From: CAYQTE01 sp964420285 | GTDB taxonomy: Bacteria > Planctomycetota > Phycisphaerae > Tepidisphaerales > Tepidisphaeraceae | DNA length: 61,567 bases | NCBI GenBank assembly: GCA_964420285.1 | Contig: CAYQTE010000024.1 | Location: 1-61,567 of the forward strand | Direction: 5' to 3' | Shown here: positions 43,021 to 52,389 of the stretch, piece by piece | Layout: each line of letters starts with the position of its first letter | Numbering within the stretch: position 1 is the stretch's first letter | Position numbers and translations under genes: made by a program | The notes under the pieces: model-generated | Told to the model about the DNA's origin: nothing | Database searches by the model: none | What the model saw: the letters and a program-made list of their open reading frames with translations, nothing else

Positions 43021-45242
43021 CCGATGCGGAAATCACCCTCGCCGTTTCGGGCATGGACTGCGCCAGTTGCGTCAGCCATGTCGAGAAGGCGGCGTCACGC
43101 CTGCCGGGCGTGAATTCCTGCCGGGTGAATCTCGCCACCGGCCGGGCCGTCGTCCGATTCGATTCGCAAAGTGTAAGCGCCGAACAAGTTGCACAGGCGA
43201 TTACCAGCGCCGGCTATGGCGCGACACCGCAAACGAGCGAACTGGCCGTAAGATCGACGCGCGAGGATGCCCGTCACGCCGCCGCCCGCGCATGGCTGGC
43301 TCGCGCCATCGTCGGGGTCATTCTCTGGTTACCCGTCGAGTTGACACATTGGATACTGCACGCCCGCGGCTTGATGCCCGTGTGGCTTGACTGGACCGCA
43401 TTTGTTACCAGCACCGTCGCACTGATCTATGTCGGCTGGGGATTCTATTCCAGCGCCCTCCGCGCATTGCTCCATCTCACCGTGAACATGGACACCCTGA
43501 TCGCCATCGGGGCCACCGTCGCCTGGCTGTACAGTCTGGTCGCCTTTGCCGGCTGGCAACTTGGATACTTCGGCCGGCCGGCCGCGCTTTATTTCATGGA
43601 ATCGTCCGGTCTGCTGGCTCTGATCAGCCTCGGCCATTGGCTGGAGGCCGAGGCTCGCGATTCGGCGGGATCGGCCATCCGACAACTTCTCGATCTGTCT
43701 CCGGCCACCGCCCTGCTGCTGGACGACGCCGGGCAAACCCGCGAAGTCCCGCTGGATCAACTTCACGTCGGCGACCGATTCCTGGTGCGGCCGGGCGATC
43801 GCATCGGCGTTGATGGCATCGTCCTGGAAGGCTCCAGCGGCGTGGATGAATCAATGATGACCGGCGAGCCGCTGCCCAAATTGCGCACGGCCGGCAACGA
43901 GGTGATCGGCGGCACCCAAAACGTCGACGGGCGGCTGGTGGTGCGTGCCACCAAGGTCGGTCGCGATACGGCCCTGGCTCAGATCATCGACCTGGTGGAC
44001 AACGCCCAATCGTCCAAGCCGCCGGTGCAGCAACTGGCCGATCGCATCGCCGCCGTCTTCGTACCGGTAGTCCTGCTCATCGCTCTGCTGACGGCCGTGG
44101 GTTGGCTGATCGCCGGCCGCGCCGCCGGCCGGGGCGAAAGCGCCGCCTGGGCCGCCGCCGCCAATGCATCATGCAGCGTACTCATCATTGCCTGCCCCTG
44201 CGCGCTGGGGCTGGCGTTGCCGGCGGCGGTCATGGTCTGCACCGGGCGCGGCGCCAAACGCGGCATCCTTTTCCGCGACATCGACGCCGTGCAGCGGGCC
44301 GGCGCCATCCGCGTTGCCCTGCTGGACAAGACCGGCACGCTCACACACGGCAAGCCTACGCTCAGCCGTATCTGCCCCGGTCCCGATATTGACGAAAATG
44401 CGCTGCTGCGATTGGCGGCGGCCGCCGAACAGTACAGCGAACACCCGCTGGCCAAGTCGATCGTCGCCACCGCCGTCCAGCGCGGGATCGACATGCCGGA
44501 TCTTGAGTCGTTCTCCAACGAAGGCGGCTTGGGCGTGGTCGTTCGAGTTAATGGCCGTGACCTGCTCGTCGGCAACAGTGCCCTTCTGGCCAAATACAAC
44601 GCGCCGGCCCCGGAGCAGGCATCCGGCTACAGCGGATCGACCGTCCTGGTCGCCGAAAAGCGCAGCGCCGACGGACCGTGGCGATCGCTGGGAGCAATCG
44701 AACTGACCGACCAAATCCGCGACGAGGCGGCCTCGGTCGTCGCCGCTCTGCGCGATATGGGCATCCGCGCCGTTCTCCTGACCGGCGATTCCGCCGCCGC
44801 CGCCAGCGCCGTTGCCACGGCCGTCGGAATCACCGACGTCCGCGCCGATGTGCGCCCGCAGCAGAAGGCCGAGGTTGTCCGCTCGGCGCAGGCCGACGGC
44901 GGACATGTGGCGATGATCGGCGACGGGATTAACGACGCGCCGGCGCTGGCGGCGGCGGATCTGGGCATCGCCATCGGCACCGGTTCGGACATCGCCAAGG
45001 AGGCCGGCGGCATTGTGCTGGTGGGCGGTCTGGGCGCGTTGCCGGCGGCGATCCGGCTGTCGCGGCGCACGATGCGCACGATCCATCAGAACTTCTTTTT
45101 CGCGTTTCTTTACAATGTTTTGGCGATTCCGCTGGCCGCGGCCGGGATGCTGAATCCCCTGATTGCGGCGGCTGCAATGGCCTTGTCAGACCTGACGGTG
45201 CTGGGCAACGCGCTGCGGTTGCGGCGGGGCGAAATCGACTGA
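43017..45242 (+). CDS. Heavy-metal (copper-type) translocating P-type ATPase
   Basis: A 741-residue P1B ATPase. It has one N-terminal heavy-metal domain (GMDCASC, Cys15 and Cys18), the actuator TGEP at 282-285, the membrane CPC at 393-395, the phosphorylated Asp437 in DKTGTLT, His476-Pro477 in the nucleotide domain and GDGIND at 635-640. CPC plus the YN pair in helix 7 (699-700) points to monovalent copper or silver. However, helix 8 reads MALSDLTVLGNALRL, with Asp725 where typical CopA has Ser. The GTG start overlaps the ferredoxin stop, so the two are translated together. Confidence 0.92.
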   Translation: MTDAEITLAVSGMDCASCVSHVEKAASRLPGVNSCRVNLATGRAVVRFDSQSVSAEQVAQAITSAGYGATPQTSELAVRSTREDARHAAARAWLARAIVGVILWLPVELTHWILHARGLMPVWLDWTAFVTSTVALIYVGWGFYSSALRALLHLTVNMDTLIAIGATVAWLYSLVAFAGWQLGYFGRPAALYFMESSGLLALISLGHWLEAEARDSAGSAIRQLLDLSPATALLLDDAGQTREVPLDQLHVGDRFLVRPGDRIGVDGIVLEGSSGVDESMMTGEPLPKLRTAGNEVIGGTQNVDGRLVVRATKVGRDTALAQIIDLVDNAQSSKPPVQQLADRIAAVFVPVVLLIALLTAVGWLIAGRAAGRGESAAWAAAANASCSVLIIACPCALGLALPAAVMVCTGRGAKRGILFRDIDAVQRAGAIRVALLDKTGTLTHGKPTLSRICPGPDIDENALLRLAAAAEQYSEHPLAKSIVATAVQRGIDMPDLESFSNEGGLGVVVRVNGRDLLVGNSALLAKYNAPAPEQASGYSGSTVLVAEKRSADGPWRSLGAIELTDQIRDEAASVVAALRDMGIRAVLLTGDSAAAASAVATAVGITDVRADVRPQQKAEVVRSAQADGGHVAMIGDGINDAPALAAADLGIAIGTGSDIAKEAGGIVLVGGLGALPAAIRLSRRTMRTIHQNFFFAFLYNVLAIPLAAAGMLNPLIAAAAMALSDLTVLGNALRLRRGEID

Positions 45243-45456
45243 GACCCAACAATTGGCGCCGCCGTCTTGACGACACCCACCCCTAGCCTATAAATACCGT
45301 CACTTCGCCCAGCCGGGGCAAAGCTCGCCGGCGCCTGGATTGCCCGCTTTCGCGACGGATCGCGCTGCTTCCGCCGCGGCAAACCAGGAATCCGGTCGAG
45401 TCGAGCGCGGACTCGAAAGCGCCGGCTGGGATGTGCGTACCTTTAACGGATTGACC

Positions 45457-45918
45457 ATGACATCCACATCCAAATGCGCCGGAATGGCCGTTCTGCTCGA
45501 CAGGTCCGATGCCATCCTGTTCCCGATCCCGTCGATGATGGGCGGACTTCCCGCGCTGTGGTTCCTTGACCTTCTCGACCCCGACGTCCTTCCGCAGAAC
45601 GCCAAGAAGCGCCCGCCGGAGGATGAAGATGCAGAAGAAGAGGACGAGGAAGACGAAGAAGACGACGAGGACGAAGAGGACGAGGAAGAGGAAGACGAAG
45701 AGGACGACGAGGACGAAGAGGACGAGGAAGAAGAGGAGGAAGAGACCGCCGAAGAAGAGGAAGAGGACTTCGACGATCTGGACGAGGAAGAAGAAGAGGA
45801 GGAGGACGAAGACGAGGAGGACGAGGACGACGAAGAAGAGGAGGAAGAAGAGGAAGAAGACGAGTTCGACGATCCCGATGACGACGACTTTGACGACGAT
45901 TTTGATCACGCCCAATAG
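45457..45918 (+). CDS. Extremely acidic low-complexity protein
   Basis: A protein of 153 residues if started at the first in-frame ATG, 45457 (an upstream TTG at 45340 would add 39). The first 45 residues are mixed and moderately hydrophobic (DAILFPIPSMMGGLPALWFL). From about residue 48 to the end nearly every residue is Glu or Asp, with few interruptions, ending DDDDFDDDFDHAQ. The DNA is a 300-base run of GAG, GAA and GAC codons, so repeat slippage may change its length. No family is recognised; acidic tails in other proteins chaperone basic partners or bind cations. No strong ribosome-binding site is visible, so expression is uncertain. Confidence 0.55.
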   Translation: MTSTSKCAGMAVLLDRSDAILFPIPSMMGGLPALWFLDLLDPDVLPQNAKKRPPEDEDAEEEDEEDEEDDEDEEDEEEEDEEDDEDEEDEEEEEEETAEEEEEDFDDLDEEEEEEEDEDEEDEDDEEEEEEEEEDEFDDPDDDDFDDDFDHAQ

Positions 45919-46099
45919 GGGAAAGCGAACTTGACCTGCCGACGATGGGAAGAGGCTCTCTGCGGCCCGGAGGCTCATGCGCGGCATTGAACATCAATGG
46001 CTGTCGCGCGACTCCTTTTGTTGCGGTGAATCGGCCGCCATTCAGGCCGCTCGCGGCGACAAGCAGCCTGCGCGGTAAACACGCGATGGATGTGCAGTC

Positions 46100-46549
46100 C
46101 TATTCGTCCGTGGTGCGACGGAGCGATTTGACTTGCGATCGTTGCCGCTTGCCCGCCAGACGGCGTTCGCGCGCGGCTTTGCCCGGCCGCGTCTTTCGCC
46201 TGGTCTTGGGACGCTTTTGTGCCTGCACGATGAGTTCGCGCAGCCGATCCATCACCTCGCGCCGATTGGCGGCCTGCGTGCGATGGGTGTCGCTGGCAAT
46301 GTGAATGTCGCCGCCGGCGGTCAGGCGCGAACCGGCCAGCCCGCGCAGCCGTGCTTTGGCGTCGAGGGGTAATCCCGACAGATCGGCCAGGGCGACCCAG
46401 AGCTGCACCTTGCTGTTGATCTTATTGACGTTCTGCCCGCCGGGTCCGCCGCTGCGCGAAAACTGAATCCGCAGCGCCGCCGCCCGCACGCCGGGAGCAA
46501 CTTCGATCCCGCCTTCGGTCGTCATGGCATCGTCGTGTGGATCGATCAT
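46100..46549 (-). CDS. arfB: ArfB-like peptidyl-tRNA hydrolase (release factor-like)
   Basis: A 149-residue protein with the release-factor GGQ domain: FSRSGGPGGQNVNKINSKVQ near residues 31-50, then the basic C-terminal tail (QKRPKTRRKTRPGKAARERR) that enters the empty mRNA channel of stalled ribosomes. ArfB rescues non-stop ribosomes without needing a stop codon. Its ATG overlaps the stop codon of the CopD-like gene by 4 bases. It is the last gene of the TPR-glycosyltransferase operon. Confidence 0.92.
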   Translation of the reverse strand: MIDPHDDAMTTEGGIEVAPGVRAAALRIQFSRSGGPGGQNVNKINSKVQLWVALADLSGLPLDAKARLRGLAGSRLTAGGDIHIASDTHRTQAANRREVMDRLRELIVQAQKRPKTRRKTRPGKAARERRLAGKRQRSQVKSLRRTTDE

Positions 46550-47013
46550 GGTTGCACCACCGATTGCCGGCTGGCCGCCGCGTGCGAATCCCGCCACCAT
46601 TTCAGCGATGACGCCGCCAGAATCACCGCCAGCAGAACGGCGACATTCACGGCCATCAGCAGCCGATGCCGCTGAGGCGGCCACTTGCCGACGAGAACAT
46701 AGAGAGCGATCGCAATCGCCACCGCGGCCAGCATCACGTGCGTTCCCCAGAGCGACTGGGCCAGGGGCGATGTCGTGTACGTCGCCCAGTTTCGCCAGGT
46801 ATTGAAAATTCCGCTGACGAGCAGCAGCAACACGGCGCTATGGACGATCCGTTTGAACACCCGCCGGCAGGCCAGAATCGCTGCCTCCGCCGCCGGGCCC
46901 TCCAATTGGCTCAACCCCGCCGGCAGCACAAAGCGCATTGCAACCGATCCCCCCAGCACCAGGCAGGCGGACAGCACGTGCAACCAGCGGAACAGTATCA
47001 CCAGGATCATCAT
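46546..47013 (-). CDS. CopD-like four-helix membrane protein
   Basis: A 155-residue integral membrane protein with four hydrophobic helices: ILFRWLHVLSACLVLGGSVA, IVHSAVLLLLVSGIFN, GTHVMLAAVAIAIALYVLVG and LLMAVNVAVLLAVILAASSL. The FRWLHVLSA histidine in helix 1 and the later GTHVM histidine are typical of CopD-like/DUF2269-type proteins, which may bind haem or copper. Function is otherwise unknown. It lies 30 bases after the last TPR-glycosyltransferase and overlaps arfB. Confidence 0.75.
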   Translation of the reverse strand: MMILVILFRWLHVLSACLVLGGSVAMRFVLPAGLSQLEGPAAEAAILACRRVFKRIVHSAVLLLLVSGIFNTWRNWATYTTSPLAQSLWGTHVMLAAVAIAIALYVLVGKWPPQRHRLLMAVNVAVLLAVILAASSLKWWRDSHAAASRQSVVQP

Positions 47014-47043
47014 GCCCCCATCATACCCGCGGCGGCCGCGACG

Positions 47044-48846
47044 TCATCGTGACAGATTCTCTCGGATGTCAGCGGCAAGCCGCGTGATGACCGGATCCCA
47101 TTGGCCTATGGCCGGCTGACGATACAAACGCAGGCTCGGATACCACGGCGTATCGGTGCGATTCAGGAGCCAGCGGAAATCGGGAACCCAGGGCAGGAGG
47201 ACACAGGTCGGACGGCCCAGCGCACCGGCCAGATGCGCCGTGGCCGTATCGACCGTGACGACCAGGTCCAGTTCGCAGACAAGCGCCGCCGTGTCGGCAA
47301 AATCCGCGATGTCCGCCGTGAGATCCAGCAGATTCATTCCCGGCACCGGACTGCCGGCCTGTCGGGCCGCGGGGCCGATCTGCAGACTGACGAACTGCAC
47401 TCCCGGCGATGCCAGTGGCGCCAGCCGCGCCAGCGGTATGGAACGGTTGCGATCATCCAGATGCGACGATCGCCCGGCCCAGACGAGCCCCACCGTCCGC
47501 ATGCCCGGCGCCAGCTTCGCTCGCAGCCGATCCCGCCATGTCGCCTGCAACGCGGGATCGACGCGCAAGTAAGGCGGCCGCGGTATCGACGGCAAATGCG
47601 GATCAACCTGACCCAGTATCACCGGCAGACTGGCCAGCGGGCAGTGAGCTTCAAACGCCGGCAGTGTCTCGGAGTTGTCGTCGGTCCAGGGGATGACTGT
47701 GTCAATCCGCAATTCGGCCGCCGATTGGTTCATAAGGCGCACCAGCGATGTCATACTGTGCAAGGCGACGCGCCAGCCGCGCTGCTGCACCTGCCGGACG
47801 AAGCGAACGAATTGAATCGTGTCGCCCACGCCCTGCTCGGCGGAAATGAGAATGGTCCCGGTTCCCCGGCCGGGCGAGCCGTCCCAGGCGGGGCCGTTGA
47901 TCCTGCGTTCCAGTCGCATGAACTTGGAGGTCTTGCGGCGCCATTCGTATTCGCGCCAGCCTTCGGCGAAGTGGCCCTGGAGCATCAGAGACAGCGCGAG
48001 ATTGACGTGGGCATCGGCCATTTCCGGCTCAAAGGCAATCGCCTGGCGGAAAGCGATAACGGCTTCATCGTAACGGCCCAACTGATGCAGAGCGGCGCCC
48101 AGGTTCGAATACGCCGCCGGAAATTGCCCGCGCAAACTGATCGCCTGCCGCGACGCGGCCACCGCCTCATCGAGGCGGCCCAGCAGCCGCAGGGAATTGG
48201 ACATGTTGTTGTACGCGTCGGGCATGGTCGGGGCCAGGAGTATGGCCCGGCGGAACAGCGCGACGGCCTGTTCGTATTGCCCGTCGTCGTGTACGAGGTT
48301 GCCCAGATTGGAAAGAGCCTCGGGAAAATCGGGCTTGAATTCCAGCGCCTTGCGGAAGGCGGCCTCGGCCTCGCCGTGGCGTTCGCCGGCTTTTATCGCC
48401 GTGCCCAGGTTGTTGTACGCCGATGCGTTCTTCGGATCGATCGCGATGGCCTGCCGGCACATCGCTTCGGCTTCCTCACGCTCCTCGAGCGTCACCAGCG
48501 CGTGCGCCAGGTTCGACATGATCCCCGCCGAGTTGGGAGTTATCGCCAGTGCCTTGCGATACCACTCGACCGCTTCGCGCGAGCGGCCCTGCGATTGGTA
48601 CGCGCTGCCCAGGTTGTTCAGGATTTCGCTGTGATCGCCGGCGAAAGGCAGGGCGGTGCTGATCAGATCGATCGCCGACGGATGCCTGGCCTCCAATGCC
48701 AGCAGGCCGAGTCCGTAACTGGCTCTCACTTCGTCCGGTCGCTGGGCCAGAATGTTGCGAAAGATGGCTTCGGCCTCGCGCAGCTTGCGATCCTGATAGA
48801 GCTGCCAGGCCTGGAACAGAGCTTGATCGACGGTGACCTGAGTCAT
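47044..48846 (-). CDS. TPR-glycosyltransferase, array member 5 (last)
   Basis: A 600-residue cytoplasmic protein. Residues 1-300 are about eight TPR repeats; residues 330-600 form a GT-B-like domain related to family 9 heptosyltransferases, with ISAEQGVGDTIQF at 335-347, GLVWAGRSSHLDDRNRSI and VDTATAHLAGALGRPTCVLL. The C-terminal DTPWYPSLRLYRQ is shared by all five array members. The TPR-plus-glycosyltransferase plan resembles FlmG, which binds and glycosylates flagellin in Caulobacter. Compared with its neighbours, the junction carries EYEWRRKTSKF rather than EWRWK. The ATG overlaps the stop of the previous member by 4 bases. Confidence 0.88.
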   Translation of the reverse strand: MTQVTVDQALFQAWQLYQDRKLREAEAIFRNILAQRPDEVRASYGLGLLALEARHPSAIDLISTALPFAGDHSEILNNLGSAYQSQGRSREAVEWYRKALAITPNSAGIMSNLAHALVTLEEREEAEAMCRQAIAIDPKNASAYNNLGTAIKAGERHGEAEAAFRKALEFKPDFPEALSNLGNLVHDDGQYEQAVALFRRAILLAPTMPDAYNNMSNSLRLLGRLDEAVAASRQAISLRGQFPAAYSNLGAALHQLGRYDEAVIAFRQAIAFEPEMADAHVNLALSLMLQGHFAEGWREYEWRRKTSKFMRLERRINGPAWDGSPGRGTGTILISAEQGVGDTIQFVRFVRQVQQRGWRVALHSMTSLVRLMNQSAAELRIDTVIPWTDDNSETLPAFEAHCPLASLPVILGQVDPHLPSIPRPPYLRVDPALQATWRDRLRAKLAPGMRTVGLVWAGRSSHLDDRNRSIPLARLAPLASPGVQFVSLQIGPAARQAGSPVPGMNLLDLTADIADFADTAALVCELDLVVTVDTATAHLAGALGRPTCVLLPWVPDFRWLLNRTDTPWYPSLRLYRQPAIGQWDPVITRLAADIRENLSR

Positions 48847-50666
48847 GGTTGCGAATTTCGTTCGGATGGTTGCGCGGCGCCGGCCAGTTGATGCAGATCA
48901 CGGGCGACGCGCTCGATGACCTGTTCCCACTGGCCCGCCGCCGGTTGACGATACAGGCTCAGCGATGGATACCACGGCGTCTGATCCCGATCCAGACGCC
49001 ATCGCCAATCGGGAACCCAGGGCAGCAGCGCCCAGGCGGGCCGGTCCAGCGCACCGGCCAGGTGCAGCCCGCCGGTATCGACGCTGATCACCAAATCCAG
49101 CCCTGATACGATGGCGGCCGAGTCGGCAAAATCGGAGATGCGCGGCGTCGGGTCCAGCAGATGCATCCCCGCCGGTGGAGTGTGCGCCTGCTCGGCGGCG
49201 GGACCAAATTGCAGACTGAGAAATTGAATCCGCTCATCGGCCAGCTTGGCCATCATGGACAGTGGCATCGACCGGTTGCGATCGTTGGTGTGCAATGGAT
49301 TACCCGCCCATATCAGGCCGACGCGAAGCGCGTGCTCGTTCCACTGAGGGTCCAGCTCAGTCAGTATCTCGTTCCATTGCTGGATGCGCTGGGGCGTGGC
49401 AATCAGACAGTTGCCGTCCGGAGCCGCTTCCGGCTCGAAGACCCGCAGGGCCAGTGGCAGACTGGTGATCGGAATGTGCATGTCAAAGGCCGGCAGCCTG
49501 GCGGCAAAATCCTGACCCGTCCATTCCACGATCTCGATATCGCCCAGGCTGTCGCGAAACAATTGCAACAGTTCCTTCTGGCACTCCAGTATCACCCGCC
49601 AGCCCAGAGCGCGAACCAGCGGCAGATAGCGCACGAACTGGATCGTGTCCCCGATGCCCTGTTCGGCGTGGACGAGGATCGTGCCGCTCCCGGCCGACCC
49701 GTCCCATTGCGGACGGCCCAGAGCCCGGCGCGGGCTGGGGAACGCGGGCGCTCGCATGCGCCATTCCCAATGGGTCCAGCCTTCCTCATACCGGCCCGTC
49801 AACAGCAGCAGCATCGCCAGATTGAAATGCGCCTCGGCGTAGTCCGACCGGATCGCCACCGCCTGTCGGAACGCCGACTCGGCTTGCTCGTACGCGCCGA
49901 TCGTCTTGTATTCCACGCCCAGTGAATTGTGCGCCTGCATGACCAGCGGCTGAATCTCGATCGCCCGCCGCAGGCATCGGATCGCGTCGGCGGTGCGGTC
50001 CTTCATGCTCGACAGGATGCCCAGGTTGCACCAGGCCTCGGCGTAATCCTGCCGCAGTCCGATCGCCTGGCGAAAGGCCTCTTCCGCATACGACAATTGC
50101 CCGGCAGAGATCAGCGCGTTGCCGAGATTGAAAAACGCCTCGGGGAAATTGTTGCGCAGCGCGATCGCCTTGCGGTGCGCGGCGATGGCGTCGTTGACCC
50201 GGCCCTTGGCCTGCAAGGCCACGCCCAGGTTGTTGTGCAGTTCCGCAACCGTCGGACTGGCCGCGATGGCGCGATTGAGAGCATCCAGGGCCTCGTCAAT
50301 ACGGCCGGTATTGACCAGAAGATTGCCGAGATTCGTCAAACCCTGCGGAGAAGTCGGGTCGATGCGGATGGCGTTCTGGAAACAACCGATCGCCTGTTCG
50401 ATCTGCCCGCGAGCCTGGAGCACCACGCCCAGATTGTTGTGCGTGTTGGCGTCGTTGGGCGACAGCGACAGCGCCCGCTGGAGAATCTGCGCCGCTTCGG
50501 GACGACCGGCCTGCATCGCCAGCACGCCCAGCCGCGATAGCGCTGCGGCGTTGTCCGGCTGTTGCGACAAAACCAACCGGCAGAATTTTTCGGCATCGGC
50601 CAGCCGGCCGAGGCGATAATTCTGATCGGCCTGTTCCAGAGCTTGTTCGGCGTTCAGTTGCGGCAT
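48843..50666 (-). CDS. TPR-glycosyltransferase, array member 4
   Basis: A 607-residue paralogue with about eight TPRs (residues 5-300) and a glycosyltransferase domain from about 328 with HAEQGIGDTIQFVRYL (333-348), GLIWAGNPLHTNDRNRSM and VDTGGLHLAGALDRPAWALL. The usual Ala in the VDTA-HLAGAL motif is Gly here. The first residues MPQLNAEQALEQADQNY are the most divergent N-terminus of the array, which normally begins MTQVT. Its start codon lies 13 bases inside the preceding gene. A target protein is presumably selected by the TPR groove, as for the other members, but this is inference. Confidence 0.88.
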   Translation of the reverse strand: MPQLNAEQALEQADQNYRLGRLADAEKFCRLVLSQQPDNAAALSRLGVLAMQAGRPEAAQILQRALSLSPNDANTHNNLGVVLQARGQIEQAIGCFQNAIRIDPTSPQGLTNLGNLLVNTGRIDEALDALNRAIAASPTVAELHNNLGVALQAKGRVNDAIAAHRKAIALRNNFPEAFFNLGNALISAGQLSYAEEAFRQAIGLRQDYAEAWCNLGILSSMKDRTADAIRCLRRAIEIQPLVMQAHNSLGVEYKTIGAYEQAESAFRQAVAIRSDYAEAHFNLAMLLLLTGRYEEGWTHWEWRMRAPAFPSPRRALGRPQWDGSAGSGTILVHAEQGIGDTIQFVRYLPLVRALGWRVILECQKELLQLFRDSLGDIEIVEWTGQDFAARLPAFDMHIPITSLPLALRVFEPEAAPDGNCLIATPQRIQQWNEILTELDPQWNEHALRVGLIWAGNPLHTNDRNRSMPLSMMAKLADERIQFLSLQFGPAAEQAHTPPAGMHLLDPTPRISDFADSAAIVSGLDLVISVDTGGLHLAGALDRPAWALLPWVPDWRWRLDRDQTPWYPSLSLYRQPAAGQWEQVIERVARDLHQLAGAAQPSERNSQP

Positions 50667-52366
50667 GAAAATTCCGGCAATGACCCCTGCGCGGGATCGG
50701 ACACAATTTCAGTTGCGGGGAGCGGGCCGACGGGCTGGTTGTGCGATCGCTCGGCCGCCGACCTCGCCAGCGCCGCCAGATCGTCGGCCACGCGCGCGAT
50801 GACGCTCGCCCAATCGCCGCGACCTGGTTGTCGATACAGACGCAGCGACGGGTACCACGGCGAATCCGTTCGATTCAGTAGCCAGCGGAAATCCGCCACG
50901 TGCGACAGCAGCACCCACGCCGGCCGGGCCAGGGCGCCGGCCAGATGGGCCGCGGCTGTGTCCACCGTGATCAGCAGGTCCAGTTCGCTCAGCAGCGCCG
51001 CCGAATCGGCAAAATCGCGAATGTCGCCGGCCAGGTCGATAATGGGCAATGGCACATCCGGCCCCGACGCGCTGCCCCAAACCGCCGCCGTCGGTCCGAC
51101 TTGCAGGCCATACAGCGTCACGCCTTCCATCGCCAGCGGCTTGAGATTCGACAAGTGGATCGACCGCTTGCCGTCAGCGCGATGCTGGGGCCGGCCCGCC
51201 CACACCAGGCCGACTTTCAATCCCGCGCGGCCAGCCAGTCGCTGGTCGCGATGCCAACGCTCGCGCCGCTCGGCGCTAGCGACCAGATACGGCGGCTTGG
51301 TGATCGCCGGCGAACTTGGCGCATATTCCCCCAGCGCCAGCGGCAGGCTCATCATCGGCACCTGCACATCGTACGAAATTCCGACCGGCGGCAGCGGCGT
51401 CCCGGAACTCACCCTCGGCCGGGCAATGACCTGGTCGATACCAAGCCCGGCCGCCGATTCCGCCAGAAGCGATTCCTGTCCGGCGACGCATTCGATGATC
51501 ACCCGCCAGCCCCGCTGTTTCACGCTTGGCAGATAGCGGGCAAATTGCAGCGTGTCGCCCAATCCCTGTTCGGCGTGAACCAGGATGGTTCCGCGGCCGG
51601 GCGATCCATCCCACTGCGGCTGCGGCAACTTGCGCGGCCCGGGCAGGTCGGCGCGCTTCCAACGCCATTCGTATTCCGCCCAGCCCGCCGCGAATTCTCC
51701 CCGCATCAACAGCAGAAGCCCGAGATTCTGATGGGCTTCGGCGTATGTAGGTCGCAGCGCGATGGATGCCCTGGCGCTGTCCATCGAAAGCTCGTATTGG
51801 CCCAGTTCCTGCAATGCCACCGCCAGGTTGTTGTGCCCCTCGGGAAATGTCGGGTCCAGCGCGATCGCGCGGCGATGGCACTCCATCGCCTGCTCAACCC
51901 GGCCGGCATCGAAATGCGCGTTGCCCAGATTCGACCACATCAGGCCCGAATTCGGGCGCAAGCGGAGGGCGACCTGATAGGACGCAATGGCATCGTCCGT
52001 CCGGCCCAGCGCCGCCATCGCCGAACCCAGGCCGTTATACGCCTCGGGCATGTCCGGCGCCAGCGCCATCGCCCGGCGGAAGGCATTGACGGCATCGTTG
52101 AGCCGGCCGGCGTTTTGCAGCAAATTTCCGTAGTTAAGCTGCGCGTCGGCCACATCGGGCCGGATCGCCAGGCTGGCCTCCATCAGCGCCAGGCTGTCGG
52201 GGCGACCCATGTGATGCGCGATAGCGCTCAACCCATACAGGGCATCGGGATCGTTGGGATGCTGTGCCAGGATCGCGCGATAGGTCGATTCGGCGGCGGC
52301 AAGTTGACCGGCCTGCTGCTGGCGGCTTGCCAGTCCAAGAGCCTCTTGGAGTGTCACGGAAGTCAT
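50654..52366 (-). CDS. TPR-glycosyltransferase, array member 3
   Basis: A 570-residue paralogue, the shortest, with about six TPRs (residues 5-230) and the glycosyltransferase from about 258: HAEQGLGDTLQFARYL (264-279), GLVWAGRPQHRADGKRSI and VDTAAAHLAGALARPAWVLL. It starts MTSVTLQEALGLASRQQ. The gap to the upstream member is 23 bases. The shorter TPR array suggests a different reach or partner from its neighbours. Confidence 0.88.
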   Translation of the reverse strand: MTSVTLQEALGLASRQQQAGQLAAAESTYRAILAQHPNDPDALYGLSAIAHHMGRPDSLALMEASLAIRPDVADAQLNYGNLLQNAGRLNDAVNAFRRAMALAPDMPEAYNGLGSAMAALGRTDDAIASYQVALRLRPNSGLMWSNLGNAHFDAGRVEQAMECHRRAIALDPTFPEGHNNLAVALQELGQYELSMDSARASIALRPTYAEAHQNLGLLLLMRGEFAAGWAEYEWRWKRADLPGPRKLPQPQWDGSPGRGTILVHAEQGLGDTLQFARYLPSVKQRGWRVIIECVAGQESLLAESAAGLGIDQVIARPRVSSGTPLPPVGISYDVQVPMMSLPLALGEYAPSSPAITKPPYLVASAERRERWHRDQRLAGRAGLKVGLVWAGRPQHRADGKRSIHLSNLKPLAMEGVTLYGLQVGPTAAVWGSASGPDVPLPIIDLAGDIRDFADSAALLSELDLLITVDTAAAHLAGALARPAWVLLSHVADFRWLLNRTDSPWYPSLRLYRQPGRGDWASVIARVADDLAALARSAAERSHNQPVGPLPATEIVSDPAQGSLPEFSCRN

Positions 52367-52389
52367 GTCGGCACTCGCTCCACGGCAAA

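Noticed and set aside
45283..45987. Minus-strand frame with long Leu/Phe/Val runs that looks like a membrane protein
   Set aside because: It is the complement of the GAG/GAA/GAC repeat; hydrophobic runs arise from CTC/TTC codons and do not form separated helices.
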